Assembly (NCBI RefSeq): GCF_011050365.1
Contig: NZ_DRFV01000017.1
Coordinates: 124,001 to 188,000, forward strand
DNA length: 64,000 bases
Direction: 5' to 3'
From: Pseudohongiella sp.
Lineage (GTDB): Bacteria > Pseudomonadota > Gammaproteobacteria > Pseudomonadales > Pseudohongiellaceae
The notes beneath the pieces are model-generated. The model saw only the letters and a program-made list of their open reading frames with translations. It was not told the origin of the DNA and ran no database searches. How positions within the stretch are numbered: position 1 is the first letter of the stretch; each line of letters starts with the position of its first letter. The position numbers and the translations under genes were made by a program. Below are positions 29,155 through 39,222 of this stretch, one piece after another.

Positions 29155-30515
29155 GACAGGGCCTCCACAGCGGCGGCAAAAACGCGCCCGCGATGCGCAA
29201 AGTCCTTGAACATGTCGAAGCTGGCGCAAGCCGGCGACAGCAACACAGCATCGCCATCAACGGCACTGCTGGCCGCTTCAATAACAGCTTCCTCCATGGA
29301 GGTCGCACGCATGATGTCGGCACGATTACCAATCAGCTTCGCCAGTTTGTCGGCATCACGACCAATCAGCACCACCCGCTTTACATAACGCTCCAGCGCC
29401 GGCAACAGTGAGGAGAAGTCCGCATCTTTGCCAATACCGCCGGCGATCAGCACGATCTCGCCAGACGTGCGCTCAGCAACAGATTCAATGGCAACCAGAG
29501 TTGCACCAACATTGGTGCCTTTGGAGTCGTTGTAATAGTCAACGCCACGCAGCTGTCGCAGCAGCTGGCAACGGTGTGGCAAGCCGGGAAATTCACGCAG
29601 GGTTGTGACCATGGCGGCATCCGGAATACCGACAGCATGACCCAATGCAAGCGCCGCCATCGCATTGCTGACATTGTGTCGCCCCACCAGAGCGATATCC
29701 CGCACCGGCATCAGATGGTTCGATCCGCGCTTGAGCCAGGTTTCGCCCTCATGTGTCGACAAACCGTAATCATGCTCACCTGCCGCATCGTTAAAACCAT
29801 AGGTCCATCGTTGTGCGGCAGTTGGATGCGCAGGCTCGCTGGCCGGATCATCCCGGTTCACCAGCACTTGCCGCGCCCCCTTAAAGATGCGCTGTTTGGC
29901 GGCCGCATAGTCCTGCATGGATGGGTAGCGGTCCAGATGATCTTCAGTCAGGTTCAACAGTACCGCGACTTCGGCGTCCAACCGGGTCGTTGTCTCGAGC
30001 TGAAAGCTCGACAACTCAAGGACGTACAGATCGCGCTCGCCGCTGCGCAACAGATCGAGCGCCGGCATACTGGCCCGACCGTCAAGGTTGCCGCCAACTG
30101 CGACCCGGATACCGACCTGACGGGCCATCTCGGACACCAGGGTCACCACGGTACTTTTGCCGTTAGACCCGGTTACAGCAACCACCGGCGCTTTCACTTC
30201 GCGGCTGAATATGTCGATGTCGCCGGTCACAGGCACACCCTGACTGATTGCATGAGCGATTTCCGGGGTCTGCAAACTGATACCGGGACTCAGTACGATC
30301 TCACTTGCCTGCAACAGGCTTTGTTGCGGGAAGCCACCCAGCTCAATGGTTTGTCCGGGAAACTCGGTTTCAAACTCGGCCAGCGCGGGTGGACTGAAAC
30401 GACTGTCGATAACCTTGAACGGGCGACCCAGAGCATGGAAATAGCGCGCGCAGGACAGCCCGGTCTTACCCAGACCGACTATCACCACCAGCTTGTTGTC
30501 CACTGCCTGCGTCAT
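29151..30515 (-). CDS. murD: UDP-N-acetylmuramoyl-L-alanine--D-glutamate ligase
   Basis: Adds D-Glu to UDP-MurNAc-L-Ala. N-terminal VVIVGLGKTGLSCARYF, P-loop TGSNGKSTVV, the conserved LNLTEDHLDRY and YNDSKGTNVGAT, and the C-terminal LLSPACASFDMFKDFAHRG all match MurD. Length is 454 aa. It lies 31 bp after mraY and overlaps ftsW. Confidence 0.98.
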   Translation of the reverse strand: MTQAVDNKLVVIVGLGKTGLSCARYFHALGRPFKVIDSRFSPPALAEFETEFPGQTIELGGFPQQSLLQASEIVLSPGISLQTPEIAHAISQGVPVTGDIDIFSREVKAPVVAVTGSNGKSTVVTLVSEMARQVGIRVAVGGNLDGRASMPALDLLRSGERDLYVLELSSFQLETTTRLDAEVAVLLNLTEDHLDRYPSMQDYAAAKQRIFKGARQVLVNRDDPASEPAHPTAAQRWTYGFNDAAGEHDYGLSTHEGETWLKRGSNHLMPVRDIALVGRHNVSNAMAALALGHAVGIPDAAMVTTLREFPGLPHRCQLLRQLRGVDYYNDSKGTNVGATLVAIESVAERTSGEIVLIAGGIGKDADFSSLLPALERYVKRVVLIGRDADKLAKLIGNRADIMRATSMEEAVIEAASSAVDGDAVLLSPACASFDMFKDFAHRGRVFAAAVEALS

Positions 30516-30546
30516 CGACGCGTCTCCACTACAATGTATTTCGTTG

Positions 30547-31629
30547 TTATCTCAGCTTCAGCGTTGCCAGCCCGAACAGCACCAGCATCACGGTAATAAT
30601 CCAGAAGCGCACAATAACGCGCGGTTCCGGCCAGCCTTTAAGTTCAAAATGATGATGCAAAGGCGCCATGCGAAAGATGCGCTTGCCCGTCAACTTGAAT
30701 GACGCCACCTGCAGAATCACCGAAACGGTTTCCATGACAAAGATACCGCCCATGATAAACAGCACGATTTCATGCCGCGAAATAACGGCCACGATGCCCA
30801 GTGCAGCGCCCAGCGCCAGTGCGCCCACATCGCCCATGAATACCTGGGCGGGATAGGTGTTAAACCAGAGAAACCCGAGCCCGGCGCCGAGCAGGGCGCC
30901 GCAGAAAATGACCAGTTCGCCGGCGCCGGTCACCGTCGGTATGTTCAGGTATACCGAAAACTCAGCGTGTCCGGACAGGTACGCGATGATGCCCAGCGCA
31001 CCCCCCACCATCACCGTCGGCAGAATTGCCAGACCGTCGAGACCGTCCGTCAGGTTGACTGCATTACTGCTGCCCACAATGACAAAATAGGTAACAACGA
31101 TAAACAACAGCCCGACCTCTATCGAAACATCCTTGAAGAACGGAACGATATAGGCTGTCTGCACCGGATCAGTGGCCGTGTAATAAAGGAACAATGCGGC
31201 GCCCAGACCGATAACCGACTGCCAGAAGTACTTCCATTTTGCCGGCAGTCCTTTGGGGTCCTTGCGAAATACTTTTCTGTAGTCATCGACCCAGCCAATG
31301 GCGCCAAATAACACCGTCACCAGCATGGTGACCCAGACATAGGCATTGCGCAGATCAGCCCAGATCAGCGTACTCAACACAATGCTGACCAGGATCAGGG
31401 CGCCACCCATGGTCGGTGTGCCAGCTTTGCTGAAGTGACTCTCGGGCCCATCGGTTCGCACAACCTGGCCAATCTGGTGATAATTCAGACGGCGGATCAT
31501 CCAGGGCCCTATCAGCAATGAGATGATCAGTGCCGTCAGAATTCCCATGATGCCACGCACGGTTATATACTGAATAACAGCAAAGCCGGGGTCGATCCGG
31601 ATGAGGTAATCAGCTAGCAATACCAACAT
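30547..31629 (-). CDS. mraY: Phospho-N-acetylmuramoyl-pentapeptide transferase MraY
   Basis: Ten-TM enzyme that transfers phospho-MurNAc-pentapeptide to undecaprenyl phosphate, making lipid I. Signature residues: [20 protein letters not shown] (Asp pair), [13 protein letters not shown] (catalytic Asp region), [11 protein letters not shown] and the loop [15 protein letters not shown]. Length (360 aa) is exact for the family. The ATG overlaps the murF stop by one base (TGATG). Confidence 0.98.
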   Translation of the reverse strand: MLVLLADYLIRIDPGFAVIQYITVRGIMGILTALIISLLIGPWMIRRLNYHQIGQVVRTDGPESHFSKAGTPTMGGALILVSIVLSTLIWADLRNAYVWVTMLVTVLFGAIGWVDDYRKVFRKDPKGLPAKWKYFWQSVIGLGAALFLYYTATDPVQTAYIVPFFKDVSIEVGLLFIVVTYFVIVGSSNAVNLTDGLDGLAILPTVMVGGALGIIAYLSGHAEFSVYLNIPTVTGAGELVIFCGALLGAGLGFLWFNTYPAQVFMGDVGALALGAALGIVAVISRHEIVLFIMGGIFVMETVSVILQVASFKLTGKRIFRMAPLHHHFELKGWPEPRVIVRFWIITVMLVLFGLATLKLR

Positions 31630-32996
31630 CAGACAGTCTCCTTGCTGCTTAATTGTTGAACGACGTAATCCATTCCCGCGCTTCGTGATCCCTTGACCAG
31701 GACGACACTGCTTTCGTTCAGCGCTTGCGCAGCGTGACTGATCAGTGCATCTCTGTCTTCAAAGTGCCGTCCGCCTGCTCCGAATGACTGACTTGCCAGT
31801 TCACTGCAGGCGCCGGTGCTCCATAATTCGTCCAGACCACATTCCCGCGCATAGCTGCCAACATCACGGTGTGCCTGTACTGTCAGCGCACCCAGTTCCG
31901 CCATGTCGCCCATGACCAGTACCCGACGGACATCCTTGCCGTTCCTGATAACGGCCAGCACATCAATCGCGGCCCTGAATGATGACGGGCTTGCGTTGTA
32001 GCTGTCATCGAGCAGACGACTGTTATTGATTCCGCTCAGCGGGCATAGTCGCCCCGGCACTGCGGCCACGCGTGCCAGGCCATCGCAAACACTGGCAGAC
32101 GTCGCGCCCGACTCAATTGACAGCGCTGCGGCCGCCAGCGCATTGGCCACATTGTGACGCCCGGGCAGCGGCAGAAAACACGCTATCCGGCCACGGGCAG
32201 ACTCGATATCAAACCGCGCACCGTCGGCTGTCATGACCAGGTTCACGGCGCGATAGTCGGCCGGAGCATCAAGAGCAAAGGTCACACAGCGCCGGCGACC
32301 GGCGCGCTCGCGCCAGCGCTCGATATTGGGATCGTCCGCATTCAGCACCACGGTGTGTGTTGACGCCGCCGAGTCGATAATCTCACCCTTTGCCTGCACC
32401 ACACCTGCCAGGCTACCAAACCCCTCCAGATGAGTTTCTGCGGCGTTATTGATCAGTACAATCTGCGGATCCACCAGTTTAGCTGTCCAGGCGATCTCGC
32501 CACCGGCGTTGGCGCCCAGCTCAATGATTGCCTGCTGGTGATCCTGCTCAAGCTCCAACAGCATCATCGGGGCACCGATATTGTTGTTGAGGTTGCCGCG
32601 AGTCACCAGAATATTGAATTGCTGGGATAAAATAGAGCCAGTCATCTCCTTTACCGATGTCTTGCCCTGACTGCCGGTAATCGCAACAACGTTGGCCCGG
32701 GAGCGTTTGCGATTTATGTGTCCCAACCAACCCAGTGCAGCCGCAGTATCAGCCACCACCAGCTGCGGTATGGGCACGTCCTGCGCTTCACTGACAATTG
32801 CCGCCACGGCACGCTGTTCCGCAACCCGGGAGACAAACCGGTTTCCGTTAAAATTCTCGCCACTCAGGGCAACAAACAGGTCACCGGCCTGCAGCTGCCG
32901 GGAATCCGTGTTGACACGAGAGAATGTGACATCAGCCCCGGTCATGGTGGCGGGCATATACTCACTGACATCACTGAGCGTCATTGTTCCTATCAT
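31629..32996 (-). CDS. murF: UDP-MurNAc-tripeptide--D-alanyl-D-alanine ligase MurF
   Basis: Adds the D-Ala-D-Ala made by Ddl. Features: [19 protein letters not shown] (N-terminal UDP site), the P-loop [39 protein letters not shown] and [12 protein letters not shown]. It is 455 aa. Its start overlaps the murE stop by 4 bp (ATGA). Confidence 0.97.
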   Translation of the reverse strand: MIGTMTLSDVSEYMPATMTGADVTFSRVNTDSRQLQAGDLFVALSGENFNGNRFVSRVAEQRAVAAIVSEAQDVPIPQLVVADTAAALGWLGHINRKRSRANVVAITGSQGKTSVKEMTGSILSQQFNILVTRGNLNNNIGAPMMLLELEQDHQQAIIELGANAGGEIAWTAKLVDPQIVLINNAAETHLEGFGSLAGVVQAKGEIIDSAASTHTVVLNADDPNIERWRERAGRRRCVTFALDAPADYRAVNLVMTADGARFDIESARGRIACFLPLPGRHNVANALAAAALSIESGATSASVCDGLARVAAVPGRLCPLSGINNSRLLDDSYNASPSSFRAAIDVLAVIRNGKDVRRVLVMGDMAELGALTVQAHRDVGSYARECGLDELWSTGACSELASQSFGAGGRHFEDRDALISHAAQALNESSVVLVKGSRSAGMDYVVQQLSSKETV

Positions 32997-34564
32997 GACA
33001 ACACCTCGCTATCTGGCGCCTGACCTGATGCCTGAGCCGCCCGCTTCTGCAATGCCAGCCGGACCTGCGCGGTATCACTGAATGCCATGCGCTGGCCACC
33101 AATATCCTGATACGCTTCATGGCCTTTACCCGCCACCAGGACAATATCCCCGGGCCCAGCCGAGGACACGGCATAAGTAATCGCGCTGGCCCGGTCGCGC
33201 TCCACATAAATGCCATCGCGCTCATTAAATCCCAACAGAATCTGCCGAATGATATCGTCAGGATTCTCGTTTCGCGGATTGTCATCGGTCAACACCACAA
33301 AGTCAGCCAGCTCTTCGGCAACCTCAGCCATCAGTGGGCGTTTACCCTGGTCGCGGTTACCACCACAACCAAACACACACCAGATACGGCCATCTACATG
33401 TTCATGAATGGCGCTCAATGCCGAGCGCAAGCCATCGGGAGTGTGAGCATAGTCCACCACGGCGGTCACATCAGACGTAGCATCGCCCAAAAGCTCCATC
33501 CGGCCACTGACCGGTTTCAACAACGCGGCCTGCGCCAGCACCTGCTGCAGATCCATCTCCTGTGGCAAGGTCATTGCGGCCGTGATGGCTGCAAGCACGT
33601 TGCTGAAATTGAATGAACCCAGCAGCCGCCCCTGTAAATCACCTTCGCCCCATGGCGTATGCACACGCGCCCGGTAGCCATTCGGTTGAAAGCTGAGCTC
33701 GCGGGCGTACACGTCAGCCCGGCTGTCATTCAGGCTATAGGTCAGGCTCTGCGTGTTTCTCGGTAACGCATTCAGCATACAGGCGGCGTAACTGTCATCA
33801 GCATTAACAATCCCCACTCGCAACGCCTCATGTTCAAACAGTCGGCGCTTGGCTTCAGCGTAGGCAGCCATACTGCCGTGATAGTCCAGATGATCCCGTG
33901 TCAGGTTGGTAAAGACTGCACTGTGGAAACGAACGCCATTCAGTCGGTGCTGATGCAGCCCCTGAGATGACACCTCCATGGCGATACAGGAGGCTCGTTG
34001 CTGCAGGATATCGGCGAGCGCAGCCTGCAGGATGACCGGGTCCGGCGTGGTGAACCCGGTGTCTTCCAGTTCCGGGAAAATGCCATAACCCAGTGTGCCG
34101 ACAATGCCACAACGCTGGCCAAAACCGGACAGTATTTGACCGATAAACTGGGTACAACTGGTCTTGCCATTGGTGCCGGTGACACCGATCACGGGTAGCT
34201 GCTGCGACGGATGCGCATAGAATCGGGCAGCGATGTCCCCCAGACGAATGCGAAGACTGTTGACCGCAATAATCGGCACATTGCCAACCCGGCGACACCC
34301 ATGCCACTGTCCGCCCTCATCTGCCAGCACGGCTGTTGCACCGCGCTGCAAGGCCAGTTCAATGTAGTCCCGAGCGTCGTGATTCTTGCCAAACAGGGCT
34401 ATAAATATCTCGCCCGGATTGACCTGGCGACTGTCCAGCGTCATGCCACTGATTGAAATACCACTGCACGCCTGCCGACATTCGGCATCCATCACAAGCC
34501 CTTCGACCAGCTCGGTCAACGGCATTTTGGCATCGGTCTGTCGAGCGGTATTCACAGTTCTCAC
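32993..34564 (-). CDS. murE: UDP-MurNAc-L-Ala-D-Glu--2,6-diaminopimelate ligase MurE
   Basis: Adds the third stem residue. The C-terminal DNPRNENPDDI motif is the one associated with meso-diaminopimelate specificity, as expected for a Gram-negative. P-loop TGTNGKTSCTQ, the carbamylated-Lys region and the DYAHTPDGL motif are present. GTG 34564 overlaps the ftsI stop (GTGA); a second GTG three codons on (34555) has the better SD (GAGGTG) and may be the true start. Length is about 520 aa. Confidence 0.97.
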   Translation of the reverse strand: MRTVNTARQTDAKMPLTELVEGLVMDAECRQACSGISISGMTLDSRQVNPGEIFIALFGKNHDARDYIELALQRGATAVLADEGGQWHGCRRVGNVPIIAVNSLRIRLGDIAARFYAHPSQQLPVIGVTGTNGKTSCTQFIGQILSGFGQRCGIVGTLGYGIFPELEDTGFTTPDPVILQAALADILQQRASCIAMEVSSQGLHQHRLNGVRFHSAVFTNLTRDHLDYHGSMAAYAEAKRRLFEHEALRVGIVNADDSYAACMLNALPRNTQSLTYSLNDSRADVYARELSFQPNGYRARVHTPWGEGDLQGRLLGSFNFSNVLAAITAAMTLPQEMDLQQVLAQAALLKPVSGRMELLGDATSDVTAVVDYAHTPDGLRSALSAIHEHVDGRIWCVFGCGGNRDQGKRPLMAEVAEELADFVVLTDDNPRNENPDDIIRQILLGFNERDGIYVERDRASAITYAVSSAGPGDIVLVAGKGHEAYQDIGGQRMAFSDTAQVRLALQKRAAQASGQAPDSEVLS

Positions 34565-36288
34565 CTCGCGCTCAGAGTCATAATGCGTGATGGATCGATT
34601 GCGTCCGGCGTAACTTCAAGCAAACGCATGGCACCTGCGGCAATACGGGCAAATACCGGCGCCGCAACCTGGCTGCCGTAGTGCTGGGCACCCTGGGGCT
34701 CATTGACAACAATGATGACCACAATTCTCGGGTCATCGGCCGGCGCGTATCCGGCAAACATCGAGTTGTGCAGATTAGCCTCATAACCGCTGGCACCCAC
34801 AACACGTGCAGTGCCGGTCTTACCCGCGATACTGTAAAAGGGCACACTGGCGCCATCGAAACCGCCCTGTGCCGGATCAACGACGGCTTCGAGCATGTTT
34901 TGCACTTCTGCAATAATGTCAGCGTCAACAACTCGCTGGGGCTCGCTGGCCCCCGCCATCTCGTTCCCATTCTTGAGCAGGGTCACTGGCACACGCAGCC
35001 CGCCATTGGCGATGACCGAGTAGGCCTGCGCCAGTTGCAGAGTTGAAGTTGACATGCCATAGCCGAAGGACAGTGTCGCCAGTTCAATGTCGTGCCAGAT
35101 ACGGTGATTGGGCATGACACCCGCACGTTCGCCCGGAAACCCACTGGCCGGGTTTTCGCCAAAACCAACTCGCAGCAGAATGTCGCGCAGCGCTTCATGG
35201 CCCACCGCAAGCGCGACTTTTGCCGAGGCAATATTGCTCGAGTTGACCAGCATGCCTTCCAGCGTTACATCACCAAAATTCTGCCCACGATCCTGCACCA
35301 CATCACGCCCCACACGCATCCTGCCCGGATGTGTGCTGATAATTGTTTCTCGGTTATATAACCCTGATTCCAACGCCGCGATCGCGGTGAAGGGTTTAAG
35401 GGTGGACCCCGGCTCGAACAGGTCTGTCACCGACCGATTACGCAGTGCACCGAAGTCGGCGAGAGTGGACCGGTTATGGGGGTTGAATGAAGGCTGATTA
35501 ACCATCGCCAGCACTTCACCGGTTTTTGCATCCAGAACCACGGCAGACGCAGCCCGGGCATCGCGATGCACAAACTCTGCCTTGAGCTCCTTGTATGCCA
35601 GATTCTGAATCCGGAAATCTATGCTGAGCGCCAGTGTGTTACCCGGCTGCGCTGTCTCGATGGTGTCGAGCTGGCGAATAATTCGTCCGCGACGATCCTT
35701 GATGACCTGTTGACGGCCGGGCACACCCTTGAGCCAGTCATCAAAGGCCAGCTCAAGACCTTCCTGGCCAATGTCATCAATATTGCTGAACCCCAACACA
35801 TGAGCCGTAACCTCGCCCTGCGGGTAGTAGCGCTGATACTCCTGCCGCGAATAAACACCCGGCAAGGACATGGCCAGCACAGCGTCTGCTTCGGCTGGCG
35901 GCATACGTCTGCGCACATACAGGAATTCGCGCTCGGCACTGGCTTGCACGGAGGCAAGCAGACTATCTTCATTTAACTGCAGCGACCGGGCAAGCTGGCG
36001 AACGACGTTCGCATCGCCGGCTATTTCACGAGGGTTAATCCAGATCGACTTGACGGGTGTGCTGATAGCGAGCGGCTCACCGTTGCGATCGGTGATCATA
36101 CCGCGATGTGCGACCAACGGCTCAATACGAATGGTGCGGGCATCACCCTGCCCCTGCAGAAAGTCGCGATCAACCAACAGCAAGGTCAATAACTTCCACA
36201 GCAAAGCCAGCACCGCCAGCGCAAGCGCACTCCAGACCAGCGCCAGACGCCAGCTGCTGAATCGTTTCACTGTCTGCGAATCACTCAT
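34561..36288 (-). CDS. ftsI: Septal transpeptidase FtsI (PBP3)
   Basis: Class B penicillin-binding protein of the divisome. A short cytoplasmic tail and one TM helix (about 14-35) are followed by the PBP dimerisation domain. The transpeptidase domain has the three active motifs: STLK in FEPGSTLKPFTA, SSN in LVNSSNIAS, and KTGTA. Length is 575 aa. It overlaps ftsL by 8 bp and murE by 4 bp. Confidence 0.98.
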   Translation of the reverse strand: MSDSQTVKRFSSWRLALVWSALALAVLALLWKLLTLLLVDRDFLQGQGDARTIRIEPLVAHRGMITDRNGEPLAISTPVKSIWINPREIAGDANVVRQLARSLQLNEDSLLASVQASAEREFLYVRRRMPPAEADAVLAMSLPGVYSRQEYQRYYPQGEVTAHVLGFSNIDDIGQEGLELAFDDWLKGVPGRQQVIKDRRGRIIRQLDTIETAQPGNTLALSIDFRIQNLAYKELKAEFVHRDARAASAVVLDAKTGEVLAMVNQPSFNPHNRSTLADFGALRNRSVTDLFEPGSTLKPFTAIAALESGLYNRETIISTHPGRMRVGRDVVQDRGQNFGDVTLEGMLVNSSNIASAKVALAVGHEALRDILLRVGFGENPASGFPGERAGVMPNHRIWHDIELATLSFGYGMSTSTLQLAQAYSVIANGGLRVPVTLLKNGNEMAGASEPQRVVDADIIAEVQNMLEAVVDPAQGGFDGASVPFYSIAGKTGTARVVGASGYEANLHNSMFAGYAPADDPRIVVIIVVNEPQGAQHYGSQVAAPVFARIAAGAMRLLEVTPDAIDPSRIMTLSAR

Positions 36289-36649
36289 GGCGCACCATTA
36301 TTATTCTTGACCAATCCGGCAGTGTCATATCAAGCTCATCCATGGCTTTTTGCTCTATCCGCCCTTCCAGTCCGAAGGTGCTTTGCTCAATCAACAACTG
36401 CCCCTGCTGCACGTCCAGCTCGTTGCTTTCGGCGCGTAATTTTTGTAGCTCGTGGAACACTGTCCGGCTTTTGAAACTGGTATTGACGATGGCCAGCGCC
36501 GACGCCATGACGGCTGCCAGCAGAACCGTCAACCCCAAATTGCGCGAGTTGAACAACTGCAACCAACCAAATACAGACACAGGTGTCTCAGCCACCCTGG
36601 TATTCGCCGGTGCTACTGATCCGTCTCTGTTCTGCTCTGTTTTCATCAT
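36281..36649 (-). CDS. ftsL: Cell division protein FtsL
   Basis: A small bitopic divisome protein (122 aa). About 35 cytoplasmic residues, a TM helix (about 36-55, LTVLLAAVMASALAIV) and a periplasmic leucine-zipper-like stretch (HELQKLRAESNELDVQQGQL) are visible. Sequence conservation in this family is low; assignment rests on topology and on the position between rsmH and ftsI. Confidence 0.93.
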   Translation of the reverse strand: MMKTEQNRDGSVAPANTRVAETPVSVFGWLQLFNSRNLGLTVLLAAVMASALAIVNTSFKSRTVFHELQKLRAESNELDVQQGQLLIEQSTFGLEGRIEQKAMDELDMTLPDWSRIIMVRHE

Positions 36650-36692
36650 GACATCTTGTCTGTTATAGATTTTCCTGCATCTGGCCGTGTTA

Positions 36693-37625
36693 TCAGGCCG
36701 GTTTTTCCGCTACCCGCATGACGGCACTTCGCGCCCTGGGGTTTTGTCTTATCTCCTGCTCCGAGGGTTTCACCGCCTTGCCAATCTTGATCAGCTTGGG
36801 GCTCAGTGCCGATACTGTCACCGGCAAATCTCTGGGAAAATCATCCCCCTTGCTTTGTTTCTGTATGAACTGTTTGACCAGTCGATCTTCAAGGGAATGA
36901 AAACTGATCACTACCAATCGTCCACCTGGCCTGAGCGCCGACAACGCCTTCTCCAGCACATTCTCCAGCGACACCAATTCTTTGTTAATGTGAATCCGGA
37001 TTGCCTGAAAGGCCCGCGTCGCAGGGTGCTTGTGCCTCTCCCAGGCCGGATTGGCCTGTTTTACGATCTCTGCCAATTGCAGAGTCCGGCTTATCGGTGC
37101 CACCTCGCGTTCTTTAACGATGGCGCGAGCGATACGCCGTGAAAACCGATCCTCGCCATAACGGTAGATGACGTCGGCGATGTCCTGCTCGGCAGCGGTC
37201 GCCAGCCACTCGGCGGCACTCAACCCGGCCTGCGGGTTCATCCGCATATCCAGCGGGCCGTCCTGGACAAAACTGAAGCCACGCTCGGCCTCATCCAGTT
37301 GCGGCGAGGAAACACCCAGATCCAGCAATATGCCGTCCACCTCGCCAGCGGCGCCAGTGTCAGCAAGCATGACATCCAGTTCGTCGAATGAGCCCTGGCG
37401 AATGCTGAACCTTGCATCATCCGCCATCAACGCCATGCCGACTTCGATCGCCCGTGGATCCTTGTCGATTCCCAGCAAACGGCCTGTCTCGCTCATCCGC
37501 TCCAGAATCAGCCGGGAATGACCGCCACGGCCGAAGGTGCCGTCGACATAAAAACCAGCCGGATCGGTTAGCAACGCATCCACTGCAGGATGCAGCAGCA
37601 CTGTTTCATGAGCCTGTGTAGCCAT
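36693..37625 (-). CDS. rsmH: 16S rRNA m4C1402 N4-methyltransferase RsmH
   Basis: SAM-dependent enzyme that methylates C1402 in the ribosomal P site. The N-terminal [12 protein letters not shown], the SAM motif [34 protein letters not shown] and the C-terminal [15 protein letters not shown] are all typical. Its partner on the same nucleotide, RsmI, is encoded at 42063-42938. ATG 37625 has GGAG upstream; the frame is open to 37661, which would add 12 residues. Confidence 0.97.
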   Translation of the reverse strand: MATQAHETVLLHPAVDALLTDPAGFYVDGTFGRGGHSRLILERMSETGRLLGIDKDPRAIEVGMALMADDARFSIRQGSFDELDVMLADTGAAGEVDGILLDLGVSSPQLDEAERGFSFVQDGPLDMRMNPQAGLSAAEWLATAAEQDIADVIYRYGEDRFSRRIARAIVKEREVAPISRTLQLAEIVKQANPAWERHKHPATRAFQAIRIHINKELVSLENVLEKALSALRPGGRLVVISFHSLEDRLVKQFIQKQSKGDDFPRDLPVTVSALSPKLIKIGKAVKPSEQEIRQNPRARSAVMRVAEKPA

Positions 37626-37677
37626 AACGCTCCGTTCCGAGAAGACTGACGCCCTGTTCATTGCAATACAAACCAGC

Positions 37678-38133
37678 TTATAACGACAGACTTAACAACT
37701 CAGGCGGCAAGTCCGCCTGACCAGTTGTACCGGCGAACCAGCTATCTGCCTGTTCGTTCCAGTTCTCTTCACTCCAGATCTCAAATTTCATGCCCTGACC
37801 AACCAGGGCCAGATGCTTGTCCAACTGCGCGCGTGTGCGCAAGATCTGTGGCAACAACAGACGACCGCTGCCGTCCATTTCCAGGTCATGGGCATGACCG
37901 ATCAGCATGCGCTGAACGCGTCGACTGGCCTCATCAAAGCTGGACAGGCTCTCGACTTTTTGCTGGATCACTTCCCACTCATCAATCGGATACAGCAGCA
38001 GACAGCGGCCGGTAAAATCGACGGTCGCCACCAGGCGGCCGCCGTATTTTTCCGTCAATAAATCCCGATAGCGCGCCGGCATCGCCATGCGCCCCTTTGC
38101 ATCAAGATTGATTGTGTTGACACCTCTGAACAC
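37678..38133 (-). CDS. mraZ: Transcriptional regulator MraZ
   Basis: First gene of the dcw cluster. It encodes a ring-forming protein with two AbrB-like (SpoVT-type) domains that represses its own promoter in E. coli. [19 protein letters not shown] begins domain 1 and [21 protein letters not shown] domain 2, each with the DxxGR motif (DAKGR and DGSGR). Length is 151 aa. The GTG start has GGAG seven bases upstream. Phased repeats matching MraZ targets are immediately upstream. Confidence 0.96.
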   Translation of the reverse strand: MFRGVNTINLDAKGRMAMPARYRDLLTEKYGGRLVATVDFTGRCLLLYPIDEWEVIQQKVESLSSFDEASRRVQRMLIGHAHDLEMDGSGRLLLPQILRTRAQLDKHLALVGQGMKFEIWSEENWNEQADSWFAGTTGQADLPPELLSLSL

Positions 38134-38185
38134 TTTGCTGCTCCGGAGTCTCGGGTCCGACTTGCCACTGCCGGACCCTTGAAAC

Positions 38186-38230
38186 CCACTTTAGTACATA
38201 TTTATCCACTTCATGCCACTTCACGCCACT
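38186..38230 (-). promoter_or_regulatory. MraZ operator: 10-bp-phased AGTGG repeats
   Basis: On the minus strand AGTGG occurs at 38230, 38220, 38210 and 38190, exactly one or two helical turns apart. MraZ of E. coli is known to bind TGGG-N5 direct repeats with the same 10-bp spacing upstream of its own gene. The cluster lies about 55-95 bp upstream of the mraZ start and just downstream of the predicted -10, a position suited to autorepression. Confidence 0.75.
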
Positions 38231-38256
38231 ATATGCACAGCAATAAGCAAGCGCAA
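38228..38256 (-). promoter_or_regulatory. Predicted dcw-cluster promoter upstream of mraZ
   Basis: On the minus strand: -35 TTGCGC (38256-38251), a 17-bp spacer and -10 TATAGT (38233-38228). The first AGTGG repeat overlaps the -10, so MraZ bound there would block initiation. The -35 is weak (3/6). Confidence 0.5.
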
Positions 38257-38509
38257 GTACTATTTGCACTTTTTCAGCACCTAAAGCGCCTGAAATTACA
38301 GGGAAAATTGCCAAATCTTGAGGATACGCACGAGGTTCGCTGACAAACAAAATATTTATCAGCAGGCTAAGAAATTTACTTAAAGTGAATTATCAGAAGT
38401 GAGTTGCGGTCGATGAGGGAAGAGGTGAACGCAAAGCCAGAAAAACACAATTTCCGGCGCGGGTCGCCTGTCAACGCCTACCCGGGAAACCCCTTCGGGA
38501 AAGGGGTCC
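38257..38509. other. Non-coding stretch between the dcw promoter and the repeat array
   Basis: About 250 bp with no supportable gene. A short hairpin (CCCCTT/AAGGGG) lies at about 38490-38506, directly after the repeat array when read from rnpB. A second possible hairpin (GCCGGAAA/TTTCTGGC on the minus strand) lies near 38436-38460. Either might help end transcription coming from rnpB, but neither has a standard U-run. Confidence 0.4.
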
Positions 38510-38737
38510 GATAAACAGCCCTGAGCGCAAGGATCCGACCACGGAGGATCCCATAAACAGCCCTGAGCACAAGGATCCAACCACAGAGGATCCGATAAAC
38601 AGCCCTGAGCGCAAGGATCCGACCACAGAGGATCCGATAAACAGCCCTGAGCGCAAGGACCCGACCACAGAGGATCCGATAAACAGCCCTGAGCGCAAGG
38701 ATCCGACCACAGAGGATCTGATAAAAACCCTGAGCAA
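38510..38737. repeat. Tandem array of a 42-bp unit, five copies plus a partial sixth
   Basis: Units start at 38510, 38552, 38594, 38636, 38678 and 38720 (partial, degenerate). The copies are near-identical: copy 3 is the consensus, and the other full copies differ by one to three bases. Each unit carries two GGATCC-type hexamers 15 bp apart; eight are intact in the array. Because 42 is a multiple of 3, all minus-strand frames stay open and give false repetitive ORFs. The array begins about 30 bp after the 3' end of rnpB. GGATCC also occurs twice inside rnpB (38854 and 38878). Confidence 0.95.
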
Positions 38738-38760
38738 GAATTGTCCCGCAGGACAATCCT
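38723..38760 (-). terminator. Candidate terminator downstream of rnpB
   Basis: On the minus strand AGGATTGTCC and GGACAATTCT form a 10-bp stem with one G-T pair and a TGCG loop (38760-38737). A TTTTT run follows, but 9 nt after the stem (38727-38723), so efficiency is uncertain. It overlaps the last partial repeat. Confidence 0.5.
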
Positions 38761-38767
38761 GATAATT

Positions 38768-39153
<386 letters not shown>

Positions 39154-39159
39154 GGCAAG

Positions 39160-39186
39160 ATTAAGCGAGCCCTGTGACAAAGACAA
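39160..39186 (-). promoter_or_regulatory. Possible rnpB promoter
   Basis: On the minus strand: -10 CTTAAT (39165-39160), which sits 7 bp before the 5' end fixed by helix P1, and a poor -35 (TTGTCT, 39186-39181) at a short 15-bp spacing. A better -35-like TTGACA lies further upstream but without a fitting -10. Confidence 0.35.
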
Positions 39187-39222
39187 GTGTTTTATCCGCA
39201 GGTACCGTGTCAAACTGATCGT

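Noticed and set aside
29574-30596. 340-aa plus-strand ORF opposite murD
   Set aside because: It is antisense to a complete murD with all motifs; no recognisable domain and no RBS.
38510-38737. Repeat array considered as a CRISPR
   Set aside because: Units are directly adjacent with no unique spacers and no cas genes are present.
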